Shown piece after piece: positions 25,236 to 33,507 of a DNA stretch of 35,828 bases. Where the stretch lies: assembly GCA_030649335.1 (NCBI GenBank), contig JAUSLL010000114.1, positions 1 through 35,828 on the forward strand. The letters run 5' to 3'. The notes below the pieces were generated by a model. The model saw nothing but the letters and a program-made list of their open reading frames with translations, ran no database searches and was not told the DNA's origin. The stretch comes from Parvibaculum sp. GTDB lineage: Bacteria > Pseudomonadota > Alphaproteobacteria > Parvibaculales > Parvibaculaceae. The translations under genes were made by a program, and so were the position numbers. The number at the start of each line of letters is the position of its first letter. The stretch's first letter is position 1.

Positions 25236-25508
25236 TCACGCTTTGCGCGCCCGCCACTCATTGCGCAGCGCAATGACGAGAATGGGCAGCGCCAATAAAA
25301 ATGTGACGGCATTGGCGGCGATGATAACGATGTCATCGCGCACAAGGCCGTAGACCATCCACAGGAAGACACCTATGGCAAAGCCCAGATACATCAACAC
25401 CGATATGCCTTCGGTATCCTGACTACGGATCGTCTTGATGGCCTGAGGCACGAATGACGCCGTGGTGAGGATGGCGGCTGCATAACCGATATAAATGCCT
25501 GATTGCAT
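25236..25508 (-). CDS. SemiSWEET-family transporter (PQ-loop)
   Basis: A 90-residue protein with three membrane helices, the size and topology of bacterial SemiSWEETs, which dimerise to form a sugar pore. Helix 1 ends with the PQ motif in ASFVPQAIKTIRSQDTEGIS (Pro21 and Gln22), a near-perfect family signature. An Asn in the third helix (AANAVTF) is the expected substrate-site residue. The ATG at 25508 is four bases after the stop of the preceding acyl-CoA dehydrogenase subunit, so it is probably translated from the same message. The frame extends far upstream but only inside the other gene. Its cargo is unknown; sugar transport is the family role. Confidence 0.9.
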   Translation of the reverse strand: MQSGIYIGYAAAILTTASFVPQAIKTIRSQDTEGISVLMYLGFAIGVFLWMVYGLVRDDIVIIAANAVTFLLALPILVIALRNEWRARKA

Positions 25509-25512
25509 GATG

Positions 25513-26607
25513 TCAGCGCGCGCCCCAGTCTTGCATCGCCGCGGCATCCGCCCGCACACGCTCGGGACTGCCCAGCAACTGCCGGTCCAGACCGATACGC
25601 TTGAACCAATAGTGAAGCCCGAGCAAATCGGTGAACCCCATGCCGCCATGAACTTCGGTGGCGGTGCGCGCCACGAAACGACCGACCTCGCCCATATAGG
25701 ATTTGGCATGCGCCGCCATGAGGCTCGCTTCGGCGGGAAGCTCATCAAACGCATGGGCGGCGTACCAGACGAGCGAACGGCCGGGCTCGATCTCGGAAGC
25801 CATTTCGGCGCACATATGTTTCACCGCCTGGAACGAACCGATGACGCGGCCGAACTGTTTACGCTCCTTGGCATATTCCACCGCCTTGTCGATCATCATC
25901 CAGCCCGCGCCGAGCGTGTCGGCGGCGAGCATGACGCGGCCAGCGTCGAGAACACGTTGCAGACCGGATTTGGCGTCGCCGCTGACAAGCGCATCAGCGT
26001 CCACTTTGTCGAACTGCAATTCGCCGAGCGAACGCGTGAGGTCAATGGAGGTGAGCGCCACTTTGGTGAGGCCCTTGGCCTTTGCATCCACAATGTGAAG
26101 GCCACCGGCATTGTCGCCGACGATATAGAAATCAGCCGCGGCAAAATCCAACACGAAGAGCGCCTTGCCCGAAAGCTTGCCGCCGGAAGCCGCGACACCA
26201 CTGCCTTCGCGCGCGCCGGACGACCGCTCCGAAATCGCAACGCCCGCCACCGCCTCGCCATTGGCGAGCTTGGGCAACCATGCTTCTTTTTGTTTGGCCG
26301 AACCGAGCGCGGCCAAAGCGACCGGCGCCATGACGGCGCTGGCAATGAAAGGTACAGGGCTCACAAAGCGCCCTAAAGCTTCGGCGATGAGTGCCGCATC
26401 AAGGAGTTTCAGCCCCATGCCGCCGAACTCTTCGTCAATGATGAGGCCCGGCACACCAAGCTCGACAAGCGCGTGCCAGATGTCATTGGCTTTGGCGTCT
26501 TTCGCATCGGCGGCGACACGCACACGCTCCAGCGTCGATACTTTTTCAAGCGTCCGGCGCACACTGTCCTGCATGAGGCGCTGGTCTTCTGACAATCCGA
26601 ATTCCAT
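25513..26607 (-). CDS. Acyl-CoA dehydrogenase, short partner subunit
   Basis: A 364-residue protein of the acyl-CoA dehydrogenase fold: helical N-domain (about 5-115), beta-domain (about 120-215) and helical C-domain. It ends in TATEVHGGMGFTDLLGLHYWFKR, the FAD-contacting region of the family. It lacks the canonical GGxAQIQ motif that its upstream neighbour has, and I could not place a catalytic Glu with confidence. In steroid- and lipid-degrading bacteria, adjacent unequal ACADs form alpha2beta2 heterotetramers in which one subunit supplies the base and the two share FAD sites. The pair here fits that pattern. ATG at 26607 with AAGGGG upstream, only 10 bases after the partner's stop. Confidence 0.92.
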   Translation of the reverse strand: MEFGLSEDQRLMQDSVRRTLEKVSTLERVRVAADAKDAKANDIWHALVELGVPGLIIDEEFGGMGLKLLDAALIAEALGRFVSPVPFIASAVMAPVALAALGSAKQKEAWLPKLANGEAVAGVAISERSSGAREGSGVAASGGKLSGKALFVLDFAAADFYIVGDNAGGLHIVDAKAKGLTKVALTSIDLTRSLGELQFDKVDADALVSGDAKSGLQRVLDAGRVMLAADTLGAGWMMIDKAVEYAKERKQFGRVIGSFQAVKHMCAEMASEIEPGRSLVWYAAHAFDELPAEASLMAAHAKSYMGEVGRFVARTATEVHGGMGFTDLLGLHYWFKRIGLDRQLLGSPERVRADAAAMQDWGAR

Positions 26608-26617
26608 GATGTGCCCC

Positions 26618-27811
26618 TTATGCCTTTGCCGGTTTCGGTTCACGCGGCATAGCCAGACCGCGTTCCGAAATGATGTTCTTCTGAATTTGTGCCGTACCGC
26701 CGCCGATGATGAGGCCGAGGTCGAACATATAGCGATGCTGCCACGAACCATGCGCACGCAGATGCGGGCTATTGCCGTAGAGCACACCAAGCTCACCCAG
26801 CGCATCGATGGCAAGTGCGGCGAGCTGGTGATTGATCTCGCAGCCCTGCAGCTTGACGATGAGGCGCGCGAGACCTGCATCTTCGCCTTTGGACGAAGCC
26901 GTCAACAAGCGCAGCCCGTGGAATTGCATGGCCAACACGCGTGATTGCAACTGCACGAGGCGATCACGGAACAGTGGATTATCGATGAGGCGCTCGCCGT
27001 CCATCGTTTCTTCATGCATCAGATCGACGATTTCGCGCAGACGCGCACCGGCCTGATTGGGATCACCCAACATGCCGCGTTCGTGCTTCAGCGTTGCATT
27101 GGCCACAAACCAGCCCTGCCCGCGCCCGCCGACGATCTGTGTCTTGGGCACACGCACATCAGTGAAGAAGACTTCGTTGAATTCCGCGTGACCCGTCATA
27201 GTGGTGAGCGGACGCACGTCGATGCCCGGCGTATCCATCGAGAAGATGAGATAGGAAATGCCTTCATGCTTGGGTGCATCAGGCTCTGTGCGCACAAGGC
27301 AGAACATCATATGGGCGGACTTGGCCGTCGAGGTCCAGATTTTCTGGCCGTTGATGACAAAGTCGTCGCCATCTTCATGCGCCTTGGTCTGAAGCGAAGC
27401 GAGGTCGGACCCCGATCCCGGCTCCGAGTAGCCCTGACACCAGATAAGCTCGCCCATCAGCGTCGGCTCGATGAAAGCTTTCTTCTGTTCCTCAGTGCCA
27501 AGCTCCAGAAGGGTCGGCACGAACATGGAAATGCCCTGACCACCAAGACCCATCGGCGCACCGGCGGCGGTGAACTCTTCTGCAATGATGCGCGATTTCA
27601 AAATGTCGGCTTCGGCACCGAAGCCGCCATATTCTTTGGGAATAGTGCGGGCCGCATAGCCATGCTCGATCAGCAACTTCTGCCAGGCGAGCGTGCCGCT
27701 GCCGGCGCTCATCATGCCGCGGCTCACAGGGGCCTTCGACTTGTTCTTGTCGAGGAACGCCCGGACCTCGGCCCTGAACGCTTCATATTGCGGACTATAA
27801 CTGAGATCCAT
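26618..27811 (-). CDS. Acyl-CoA dehydrogenase, catalytic subunit candidate
   Basis: A 397-residue acyl-CoA dehydrogenase. Typical elements are WCQGYSEPGSGSDLASLQT (FAD/substrate loop), DFVINGQKIWTS, and the C-terminal GGGTAQIQKNIISERGL that binds FAD across subunits. A helix-G TLKHERGML segment places Glu244 where isovaleryl-CoA dehydrogenase and FadE26-type enzymes keep the catalytic base. It is expected to introduce an alpha,beta double bond into an acyl-CoA, possibly a branched or steroid side chain; the substrate is inferred from the paired arrangement only. ATG at 27811 with GGGGAGG six bases upstream. First gene of the minus-strand operon; its promoter should lie in 27812-27982. Confidence 0.93.
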   Translation of the reverse strand: MDLSYSPQYEAFRAEVRAFLDKNKSKAPVSRGMMSAGSGTLAWQKLLIEHGYAARTIPKEYGGFGAEADILKSRIIAEEFTAAGAPMGLGGQGISMFVPTLLELGTEEQKKAFIEPTLMGELIWCQGYSEPGSGSDLASLQTKAHEDGDDFVINGQKIWTSTAKSAHMMFCLVRTEPDAPKHEGISYLIFSMDTPGIDVRPLTTMTGHAEFNEVFFTDVRVPKTQIVGGRGQGWFVANATLKHERGMLGDPNQAGARLREIVDLMHEETMDGERLIDNPLFRDRLVQLQSRVLAMQFHGLRLLTASSKGEDAGLARLIVKLQGCEINHQLAALAIDALGELGVLYGNSPHLRAHGSWQHRYMFDLGLIIGGGTAQIQKNIISERGLAMPREPKPAKA

Positions 27812-27982
27812 CACACGCCTCCCCTGATGCGGCAACCAGATCGCGCATCTGTCATTTCTGTTTGGGGGGAGTTTAGCGTGCGATCATGGCCCGTCCAGCG
27901 CACAGACAAAACAATTTCGCCACGTCAGCCGGACGCGGCGTCAAAGACTGGAGTGACAGTAAAAAGAACGGGACGGGAGGCC

Positions 27983-30208
27983 TTAAGCGCCTGCGATGCT
28001 CGCGCCGATGAGCACGGGCTCGGGTTCGACATAAGGCACGTCCGGCGGCAGGCTTGTAACCGCACGGATATCGGCACGCGGGTGGATGCCACCCTCGGCG
28101 CGGGCCAGAAATTCACCAAATTCATTGGCGGGCATAGGACGACCGAGGAAATAGCCCTGCGCTTCGTCGCAACCAAGCTGCCGCAAGGTTTGCAGCTGCG
28201 CCATATTTTCCACGCCCTCAGCAAGCACCTCAACGCCCAACGCGTGGGCAAGGTCGATGATGACCTTGGGAATAACATCGCCGCTGCGCCCGTCCGCGAT
28301 ATCACAGATGAAGCTGCGGTCTATCTTGAGGCGTTTGACGGGGAAGCGCTTGAGATAGGCAAGCGAAGAATAGCCCGTGCCGAAATCATCGATGCCGATA
28401 CCGACGCCGAGACTGCGCAAGCGGCGCAATGTGCCGATGACGACATCGACGTCGCGCATGACCATGCTCTCGGTGACTTCAAGCTCGAGATATTGCGGCG
28501 ACAGGCCACGCGCCACCAATGTATTCGCCACCATGTCGGTGAGATCGGCACGACGCAGATCGACCGCCGAGACGTTGACCGCCACGTCGATATGATGAAG
28601 GCCCTGATCCTGCCAGAAACGGTTCTGGCGGCAGGCCTCGTCGAGCACCCAGCGCGTGACATCAGAAATGATGCCGCATTGCTCGGCCACGGGAATGAAA
28701 AGATCGGGCGGAACCAGACCGCGCTCGGGGTGGAGCCAACGAATGAGGGCTTCCGCACCTTTGATTTGCCCCGTCATGATATCGACTTTGGGCTGGTAAT
28801 AGAGAACGAACTGCTTTTGCGCGAGCGCGGCGCGGAGATCCCGCTCAATGGAATTGCGTTCCATGGCACGCAGATGCAATTCATGACGATAGAGAATGCA
28901 GGCGCCGGAACCGTCTTGCTTGGCGCGCGACAAAGCAAGGTCGGCGTTCTTCAGCAGCACATCGGCGTCGCGCCCGTCCTGCGGATAGATCGTGAGGCCG
29001 ACGCAGGCCGATTGGTGCAATTCGTGACCACCAGCGCGGAAAGGAGCGCCGACCGCACGAATGAAACGGGCGGCTGTGTCTGTAGTGTCGCCATGCGCAT
29101 CAAGCCCCGTCAGGATGACGCCGAATTCATCGGCACCAAGACGCGCAATCGTATCGCCGGGACGTTGGCAACCGCGCAAAATATCTGCGGTGCGCTGCAG
29201 GATGATGTCGCCGACATCATGCCCGAGCGAGTCGTTGATCATTTTGAAGCTGTCGAGATTGAGGATCATCACGCCGAGAAATTGTTTTTTGTCGGCGGCG
29301 CGCAGGATTTCGCGTGCGAGACGTGTCTTGAAATGCGCTCTGTTGCCGAGGCCCGTGAGCCCGTCTGTATGCGCAAGATCGGCAAGACGTTCTTCATTGT
29401 TGTGAGTGGCGTTGAAGGCTTCAAGAAGCCGCTCGGCGATAAGTGCGATCTCGTCGCGCGAACCTTTGACAAAGCGCAAAGGACCCGTACCGCGTTGATC
29501 GGCAAAATCACGCAAAGCCTCAATGGGACTCACCAGCACGCGCTGAAGCACGAGCGACACCATGAGCGTCGCTACAATGACAACGGCGATGAGCCAGACG
29601 ATGAGACCCCAGGCCGCAGCACGAACCGTTTCAAGCATCGGCATCAGGTTGAGGCGCACATAGATCGTGCCTTCAGCATCGCCAATGGGCGCACGGCGGG
29701 CAAACTCGGCATTACCGAGATCTTCCCCGTTGGCGCGGATTAACGCACCGCCACTTGCATCAAGACGTGTGTTGATATCGCGCCAGCCGAGCGTACTGAT
29801 GGGCTTGTGTTTGAGATCGGGGTTCGTCGTCGCGAATATGTCACCTGTGGAATCTGCAATGGCGACAACACCGATGGCAGGCAAAGTGCGAAACGCGCGC
29901 ACAAATGTGTCGATGTCTTCGCTCGACTTGCCGTCGGCGGCGGCCTGCCCGAGGATTTCTGTAAAGGCCGTCATACGCTCGAAAATCCGCGCGTCAATCT
30001 GGCCTTCGTAAACCCGGAAAATGAAAACGCCGCTGAGTACTGTAATGGTGGTCGCAACGGCGCAAAGAAGTGCCACAAGCTTGAGGCGGACGGTGGGGAA
30101 GAGCAACGAAGTAAGACGGGACACACGCGCGCTCATACCACGCCAGGTTCCGCCCGGTGCGATCTGTTCATCACTATTCGTTTCGGCAGATCGGGCCGAT
30201 AGGCGCAT
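27983..30208 (-). CDS. Membrane GGDEF-EAL protein with degenerate GADEF motif
   Basis: A 741-residue c-di-GMP protein. The first membrane helix (about 39-62) is followed by an extracytoplasmic sensor (about 63-190), a second helix (about 195-220) and a HAMP-like linker. The GGDEF domain (about 280-440) reads GADEF at 358-362, with an intact RxxD inhibitory site (RPGD) five residues upstream. The EAL domain (about 455-710) is intact in appearance: EAL at 486-488, NVSAVDL, EVTES, DDFGTGYSSL and KIDRSF. Phosphodiesterase activity is therefore likely, and the GADEF domain may bind GTP or c-di-GMP as a regulator. Start ATG at 30208 with GAGGGA upstream; TTG 30235 and GTG 30226 are alternatives. 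Confidence 0.93.
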   Translation of the reverse strand: MRLSARSAETNSDEQIAPGGTWRGMSARVSRLTSLLFPTVRLKLVALLCAVATTITVLSGVFIFRVYEGQIDARIFERMTAFTEILGQAAADGKSSEDIDTFVRAFRTLPAIGVVAIADSTGDIFATTNPDLKHKPISTLGWRDINTRLDASGGALIRANGEDLGNAEFARRAPIGDAEGTIYVRLNLMPMLETVRAAAWGLIVWLIAVVIVATLMVSLVLQRVLVSPIEALRDFADQRGTGPLRFVKGSRDEIALIAERLLEAFNATHNNEERLADLAHTDGLTGLGNRAHFKTRLAREILRAADKKQFLGVMILNLDSFKMINDSLGHDVGDIILQRTADILRGCQRPGDTIARLGADEFGVILTGLDAHGDTTDTAARFIRAVGAPFRAGGHELHQSACVGLTIYPQDGRDADVLLKNADLALSRAKQDGSGACILYRHELHLRAMERNSIERDLRAALAQKQFVLYYQPKVDIMTGQIKGAEALIRWLHPERGLVPPDLFIPVAEQCGIISDVTRWVLDEACRQNRFWQDQGLHHIDVAVNVSAVDLRRADLTDMVANTLVARGLSPQYLELEVTESMVMRDVDVVIGTLRRLRSLGVGIGIDDFGTGYSSLAYLKRFPVKRLKIDRSFICDIADGRSGDVIPKVIIDLAHALGVEVLAEGVENMAQLQTLRQLGCDEAQGYFLGRPMPANEFGEFLARAEGGIHPRADIRAVTSLPPDVPYVEPEPVLIGASIAGA

Positions 30209-30480
30209 TGATCCCTCGATACTCACACTTGCCAACCGCCAACAAATACGGCTGGCATCAAAACCATTGATTTATCCTAAGCGGGTGAGAGCTAAGAACT
30301 CGTTACGCAGATTGCCTTTTTTACCAATGCTTTAGGCCGGAATGGCACAGATTTGCTGCAAAGTTTAACAAGCTATGAAGAGCAGACGCGCGGCGCGACA
30401 TGCCCGTTTCTGATCGCGACCGTTCCGCGCTAGTGTCTGGTCCGAATTGAATGTGATCGTGACAAGGCAGGAGCGCGCCC

Positions 30481-31257
30481 GTGGCCAAAGACAAGTCCAA
30501 AAAATCAGACAGCTATGACGACACGCTTTATGAATTGCAGGTCGAACTCGTCAAATTGCAAAGAGACGTAATCGCCAATAACCGCAAGCTCCTCATCATC
30601 ATGGAGGGCCGCGACGGCGCGGGCAAAGACGGCAGCATCAAACGCATCACCGAACACATGAGCCCGCGCGAAACCCGCGTTGTCGCATTGTCGAAGCCTT
30701 CGGACCGCGAGCAGACGCAATGGTATTTCCAGCGTTATGTGCCGCATCTGCCCGCTGCCGACGAAATCGTGCTGTTCAACCGCTCCTGGTACAACCGCGC
30801 GGGCGTCGAGCGCGTGATGGGATTTTGCACCGACGACGAGTATGAACGCTTCATGGACACGGTGACGACATTTGAAGACATGCTGATCGGCTCAGGCATC
30901 GAACTCCTCAAATTCTATCTCGACATCGACAAAGAAGAACAAGCCGAGCGCCTTGAAGCGCGCCGAGAGGACCCGCTGAAACAGTGGAAGATCTCGCCCA
31001 TCGATCAGGTGGCGCAGGAGAAATGGGACGATTACACCAAAGCGCGCGATGCGATGTTTGCCCGCACCCATACGCTGCATTCGCCGTGGACGCTCGTCTG
31101 CGCCAATGACAAAAAAACCGCACGCCTCAATGTGATCCGCGATATTCTGAACCGCGTGGACTATGAAGGCAAAAAGGCCAAGCTGGTCATTCCTGATATC
31201 GAAGTTGTGATGCCCTTCAACCCCGAACTTTACAAACTTGGCAAAATTTCATCATGA
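30481..31257 (+). CDS. ppk2: Polyphosphate kinase 2 (PPK2)
   Basis: A 258-residue PPK2-family kinase that transfers phosphate between polyphosphate and nucleoside di- or monophosphates. Walker A is GRDGAGK (43-49). The Walker B and lid region is LFNRSWYNRAGVERVMGFC (98-116), and EDPLKQWKISPID follows. The single kinase domain and length suit the one-domain class (class I, mainly NDP phosphorylation), though a class cannot be proved by eye. GTG start with CAGGAG upstream. Its stop overlaps the start of the next gene by ATGA, so it heads a three-gene coupled operon. Confidence 0.94.
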   Translation: MAKDKSKKSDSYDDTLYELQVELVKLQRDVIANNRKLLIIMEGRDGAGKDGSIKRITEHMSPRETRVVALSKPSDREQTQWYFQRYVPHLPAADEIVLFNRSWYNRAGVERVMGFCTDDEYERFMDTVTTFEDMLIGSGIELLKFYLDIDKEEQAERLEARREDPLKQWKISPIDQVAQEKWDDYTKARDAMFARTHTLHSPWTLVCANDKKTARLNVIRDILNRVDYEGKKAKLVIPDIEVVMPFNPELYKLGKISS

Positions 31258-32579
31258 CGCCTGAAATGCCCGAGATCATTTTCAGCACCTTCGATTTCGA
31301 ACGCATCGGCGCGCTGCTCGCGCTCGGGTTCTTTTTCGGCCTCGCCTTTGAGGAATATTTTTCACGCAACCGCGTCAAGCCGCCGGGCGGCGTGCGTACC
31401 TTTCCGCTGCTCGCCCTGATCGGCGCGCTTCTCTATGCGCTGGACCCTGACCGAAAATTCCTTCTGATTGCAGGCCTTGTCATTCTGGGCCTCTGGCTCG
31501 CCATCTACTACCGCGAGCGCCTGACCAGCGGCCTCCTGGCGACCGACGACAAGGACGATGAGAGCACGCAGCTCGACGGCGGCATCATGGCTCCCGTCTG
31601 CAATCTGATTGCGTTTCTCCTCGGGCCGATCACCCTCACCTCGCCGCTCTGGTTGCCGATCAGCGTGACCGTGTTCGCGGTCCTGCTGATCAGCGCACGC
31701 GAGCGGCTGCATAATTTCGCAGCCACATTGCGCGACGGCGAAATCGTCACGCTCGCCAAATTTCTCATCATCATCGGCATCGTGCTGCCGCTTCTGCCCG
31801 ACACACCTGTCACAAGCCTGACCGACATCACGCCTTATCAGGTCTGGCTCGCTGTCGTGGCCGTCTCCACGCTCTCCTATGCAAGCTATCTCGTGCAGCG
31901 CTTCGTTGCGCCCAACCACGGCGTCTTTATCTCAGCCGCACTCGGCGGCCTTTATTCCTCAACCGCCACCACCGTCATTCTGTCACGCCGCGCCACCGAC
32001 GCGACGCAGGACGCCAGCGCCTTGCAATCAGCCATTGTGCTGGCAACATCGATCATGTTTCTGCGCATTCTGGTCGTCGTCGGCGTCTTCAACCTCGAAC
32101 TCGCGGGCATATTGCTTCTGCCGCTCGGCGTCCTCTGCGCATTGGGCCTCGCAACCAGCTATGCCATCCGGCAGATGGGCGGCGCGCGGGACGGATCAAA
32201 GAGCGACGCCTCGCCCCCCGCCAATCCGCTGGAGGTCACAACAGCCATCACATTCGCAGGGCTCTTCATCATATTGTCGGTGGGTGTTGCCTGGGCCAAA
32301 GCCCAATTCGGCGAAGAAGGTCTGTTCCTGCTCGGCGCATTGGCCGGCGTGACAGATGTTGATCCCTTCGTGCTCAGTCTGGCGCAAGGCGCAGGTGCAT
32401 TGAACCTGCACGCAGCCGCCACCGCGATCCTTGTTGCCGCCTCGTCCAACAATATGCTCAAAGCCGCCTATACGCTGACCATCTCGGGACGGCAGCGCGG
32501 ATTGAAACCGGCACTCACCCTCTTTGCACTCGCCGCCACAGGCCTTGTAACCGCATATGTGATATTGCAGCACCCATGA
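31254..32579 (+). CDS. MgtC/DUF4010-family membrane protein
   Basis: A 441-residue polytopic protein. The N-terminus (about 15-145) matches the MgtC/SapB pattern (GALLALGFFFGLAFEEYF, then GGVRTFPLLALIGALL), and the C-terminal part (about 175-430) is a DUF4010-type domain with a repeated helix pattern including GLYSSTATTVILSRRA and GVTDVDPFVLSLAQGAG. Roles in the family are poorly known; MgtC proteins modulate ATP synthase or magnesium/phosphate balance. Coupling with ppk2 by an ATGA overlap at 31254-31257 hints at a phosphate or energy-balance role, which is inference. The 3' end overlaps rlmJ in the same way. Confidence 0.87.
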   Translation: MTPEMPEIIFSTFDFERIGALLALGFFFGLAFEEYFSRNRVKPPGGVRTFPLLALIGALLYALDPDRKFLLIAGLVILGLWLAIYYRERLTSGLLATDDKDDESTQLDGGIMAPVCNLIAFLLGPITLTSPLWLPISVTVFAVLLISARERLHNFAATLRDGEIVTLAKFLIIIGIVLPLLPDTPVTSLTDITPYQVWLAVVAVSTLSYASYLVQRFVAPNHGVFISAALGGLYSSTATTVILSRRATDATQDASALQSAIVLATSIMFLRILVVVGVFNLELAGILLLPLGVLCALGLATSYAIRQMGGARDGSKSDASPPANPLEVTTAITFAGLFIILSVGVAWAKAQFGEEGLFLLGALAGVTDVDPFVLSLAQGAGALNLHAAATAILVAASSNNMLKAAYTLTISGRQRGLKPALTLFALAATGLVTAYVILQHP

Positions 32580-33415
32580 ACTACCGACACGCCTACCGCG
32601 CCGGAAACTTTGCCGATGTGATGAAACACGCAAGCCTCGCGCTGGTCATTGATCACTTAAGGCAGAAGGACAAACCCTTCTTCGTGCTCGACACACACGC
32701 GGGCACAGGCCGCACCGACTTGTCGGGCATCGAGGCGCAAAAGACCGGCGAATATCGCGACGGTATCGCACGGCTTCTCACCCTCGAAGCACCGCACGGC
32801 GCACTTGCCCCCTACCTCTCGGCGCTGACGGCACTCGGCTGCACGGGCGAAAACCCGACGACTTATCCCGGCTCCCCGCTCATCGCCACCCACATGGCCC
32901 GCGCTGGCGACCGGTTGTCCTTTTGCGAGCTTCACCCCGAAGACGCGGAAACACTGGCACAAGAGTTCCGCCACGACCGGCAGGTGAAGGTCCATGCCAT
33001 CGACGGCTATGGCGCACTCAAATCCATGCTGCCGCCCAAAGAGCGTCGCGGCGTGACCCTCATCGACCCGCCCTATGAAAGCCGCAGCGAATTCGACCGG
33101 ATCGCACGCGAACTGCCCCATGCGCTGAAACGCTTTGCGGGCGGCACCTATATGATCTGGTATCCGGTCAAAGACCCTTCCGTCTCAGGGGCATTTCTCG
33201 ACCATCTGGAACAGAACGGACCGCCCAAGACGCTGCGCGCTGAACTCTTCATTCGCGGCTCGGAAGACCCGACCACCATGTCGGGCTGCGGCCTTGTCAT
33301 CATCAATCCGCCCTACAAGCTCGATGAAACGCTGGCGAGCCTCTTTGGCTGGCTTGCGGGCACGCTGGCGCAGGGCAAGGGCGCGCGGGCCCGCGTCGAT
33401 TGGTTGCAAGAATAG
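32576..33415 (+). CDS. rlmJ: 23S rRNA (adenine(2030)-N(6))-methyltransferase RlmJ
   Basis: A 279-residue methyltransferase. The N-terminal signature MNYRHAYRAGNFADVMKH and LDTHAGTGRTDL (SAM-binding region) are characteristic of RlmJ. The catalytic N6-adenine motif DPPY is at residues 164-167, inside TLIDPPYESRSEF. In E. coli the enzyme methylates A2030 of 23S rRNA and is dispensable. The ATG at 32576 overlaps the stop of the MgtC/DUF4010 gene. It is an odd operon partner for ppk2 and may simply ride on the transcript. Confidence 0.94.
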   Translation: MNYRHAYRAGNFADVMKHASLALVIDHLRQKDKPFFVLDTHAGTGRTDLSGIEAQKTGEYRDGIARLLTLEAPHGALAPYLSALTALGCTGENPTTYPGSPLIATHMARAGDRLSFCELHPEDAETLAQEFRHDRQVKVHAIDGYGALKSMLPPKERRGVTLIDPPYESRSEFDRIARELPHALKRFAGGTYMIWYPVKDPSVSGAFLDHLEQNGPPKTLRAELFIRGSEDPTTMSGCGLVIINPPYKLDETLASLFGWLAGTLAQGKGARARVDWLQE

Positions 33416-33430
33416 GCAAAAATGTTCGAT

Positions 33431-33452
33431 GACCCGAACTGTTGAACGGGTC
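33431..33452. promoter_or_regulatory. Inverted repeat upstream of the MFS gene
   Basis: GACCCG (33431-33436) and CGGGTC (33447-33452) are perfect 6-bp arms around a 10-base spacer, in the gap between rlmJ and the MFS gene. There is no T run after it, so an operator is more likely than a terminator. GTTCG (33424-33428) and CGAAC (33435-33439) offer an alternative pairing. Confidence 0.3.
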
Positions 33453-33507
33453 TATAAGGACGCAGTCCCGATGACGGCCCTTGCGTATCCTTGAGGAATT
33501 GCTAAGC

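Noticed and set aside
26945..29743. Very long open frame (about 930 codons) on the plus strand
   Set aside because: It lies antisense to the acyl-CoA dehydrogenase and GGDEF-EAL genes, whose motifs are unmistakable. Long antisense frames are expected in GC-rich DNA, and its translation has no recognisable domain.
30343..30355. TGGCAC-N4-TTGC resembling a sigma-54 promoter before ppk2
   Set aside because: The GG-to-GC distance is one base shorter than the strict -24/-12 spacing, which sigma-54 does not normally tolerate.
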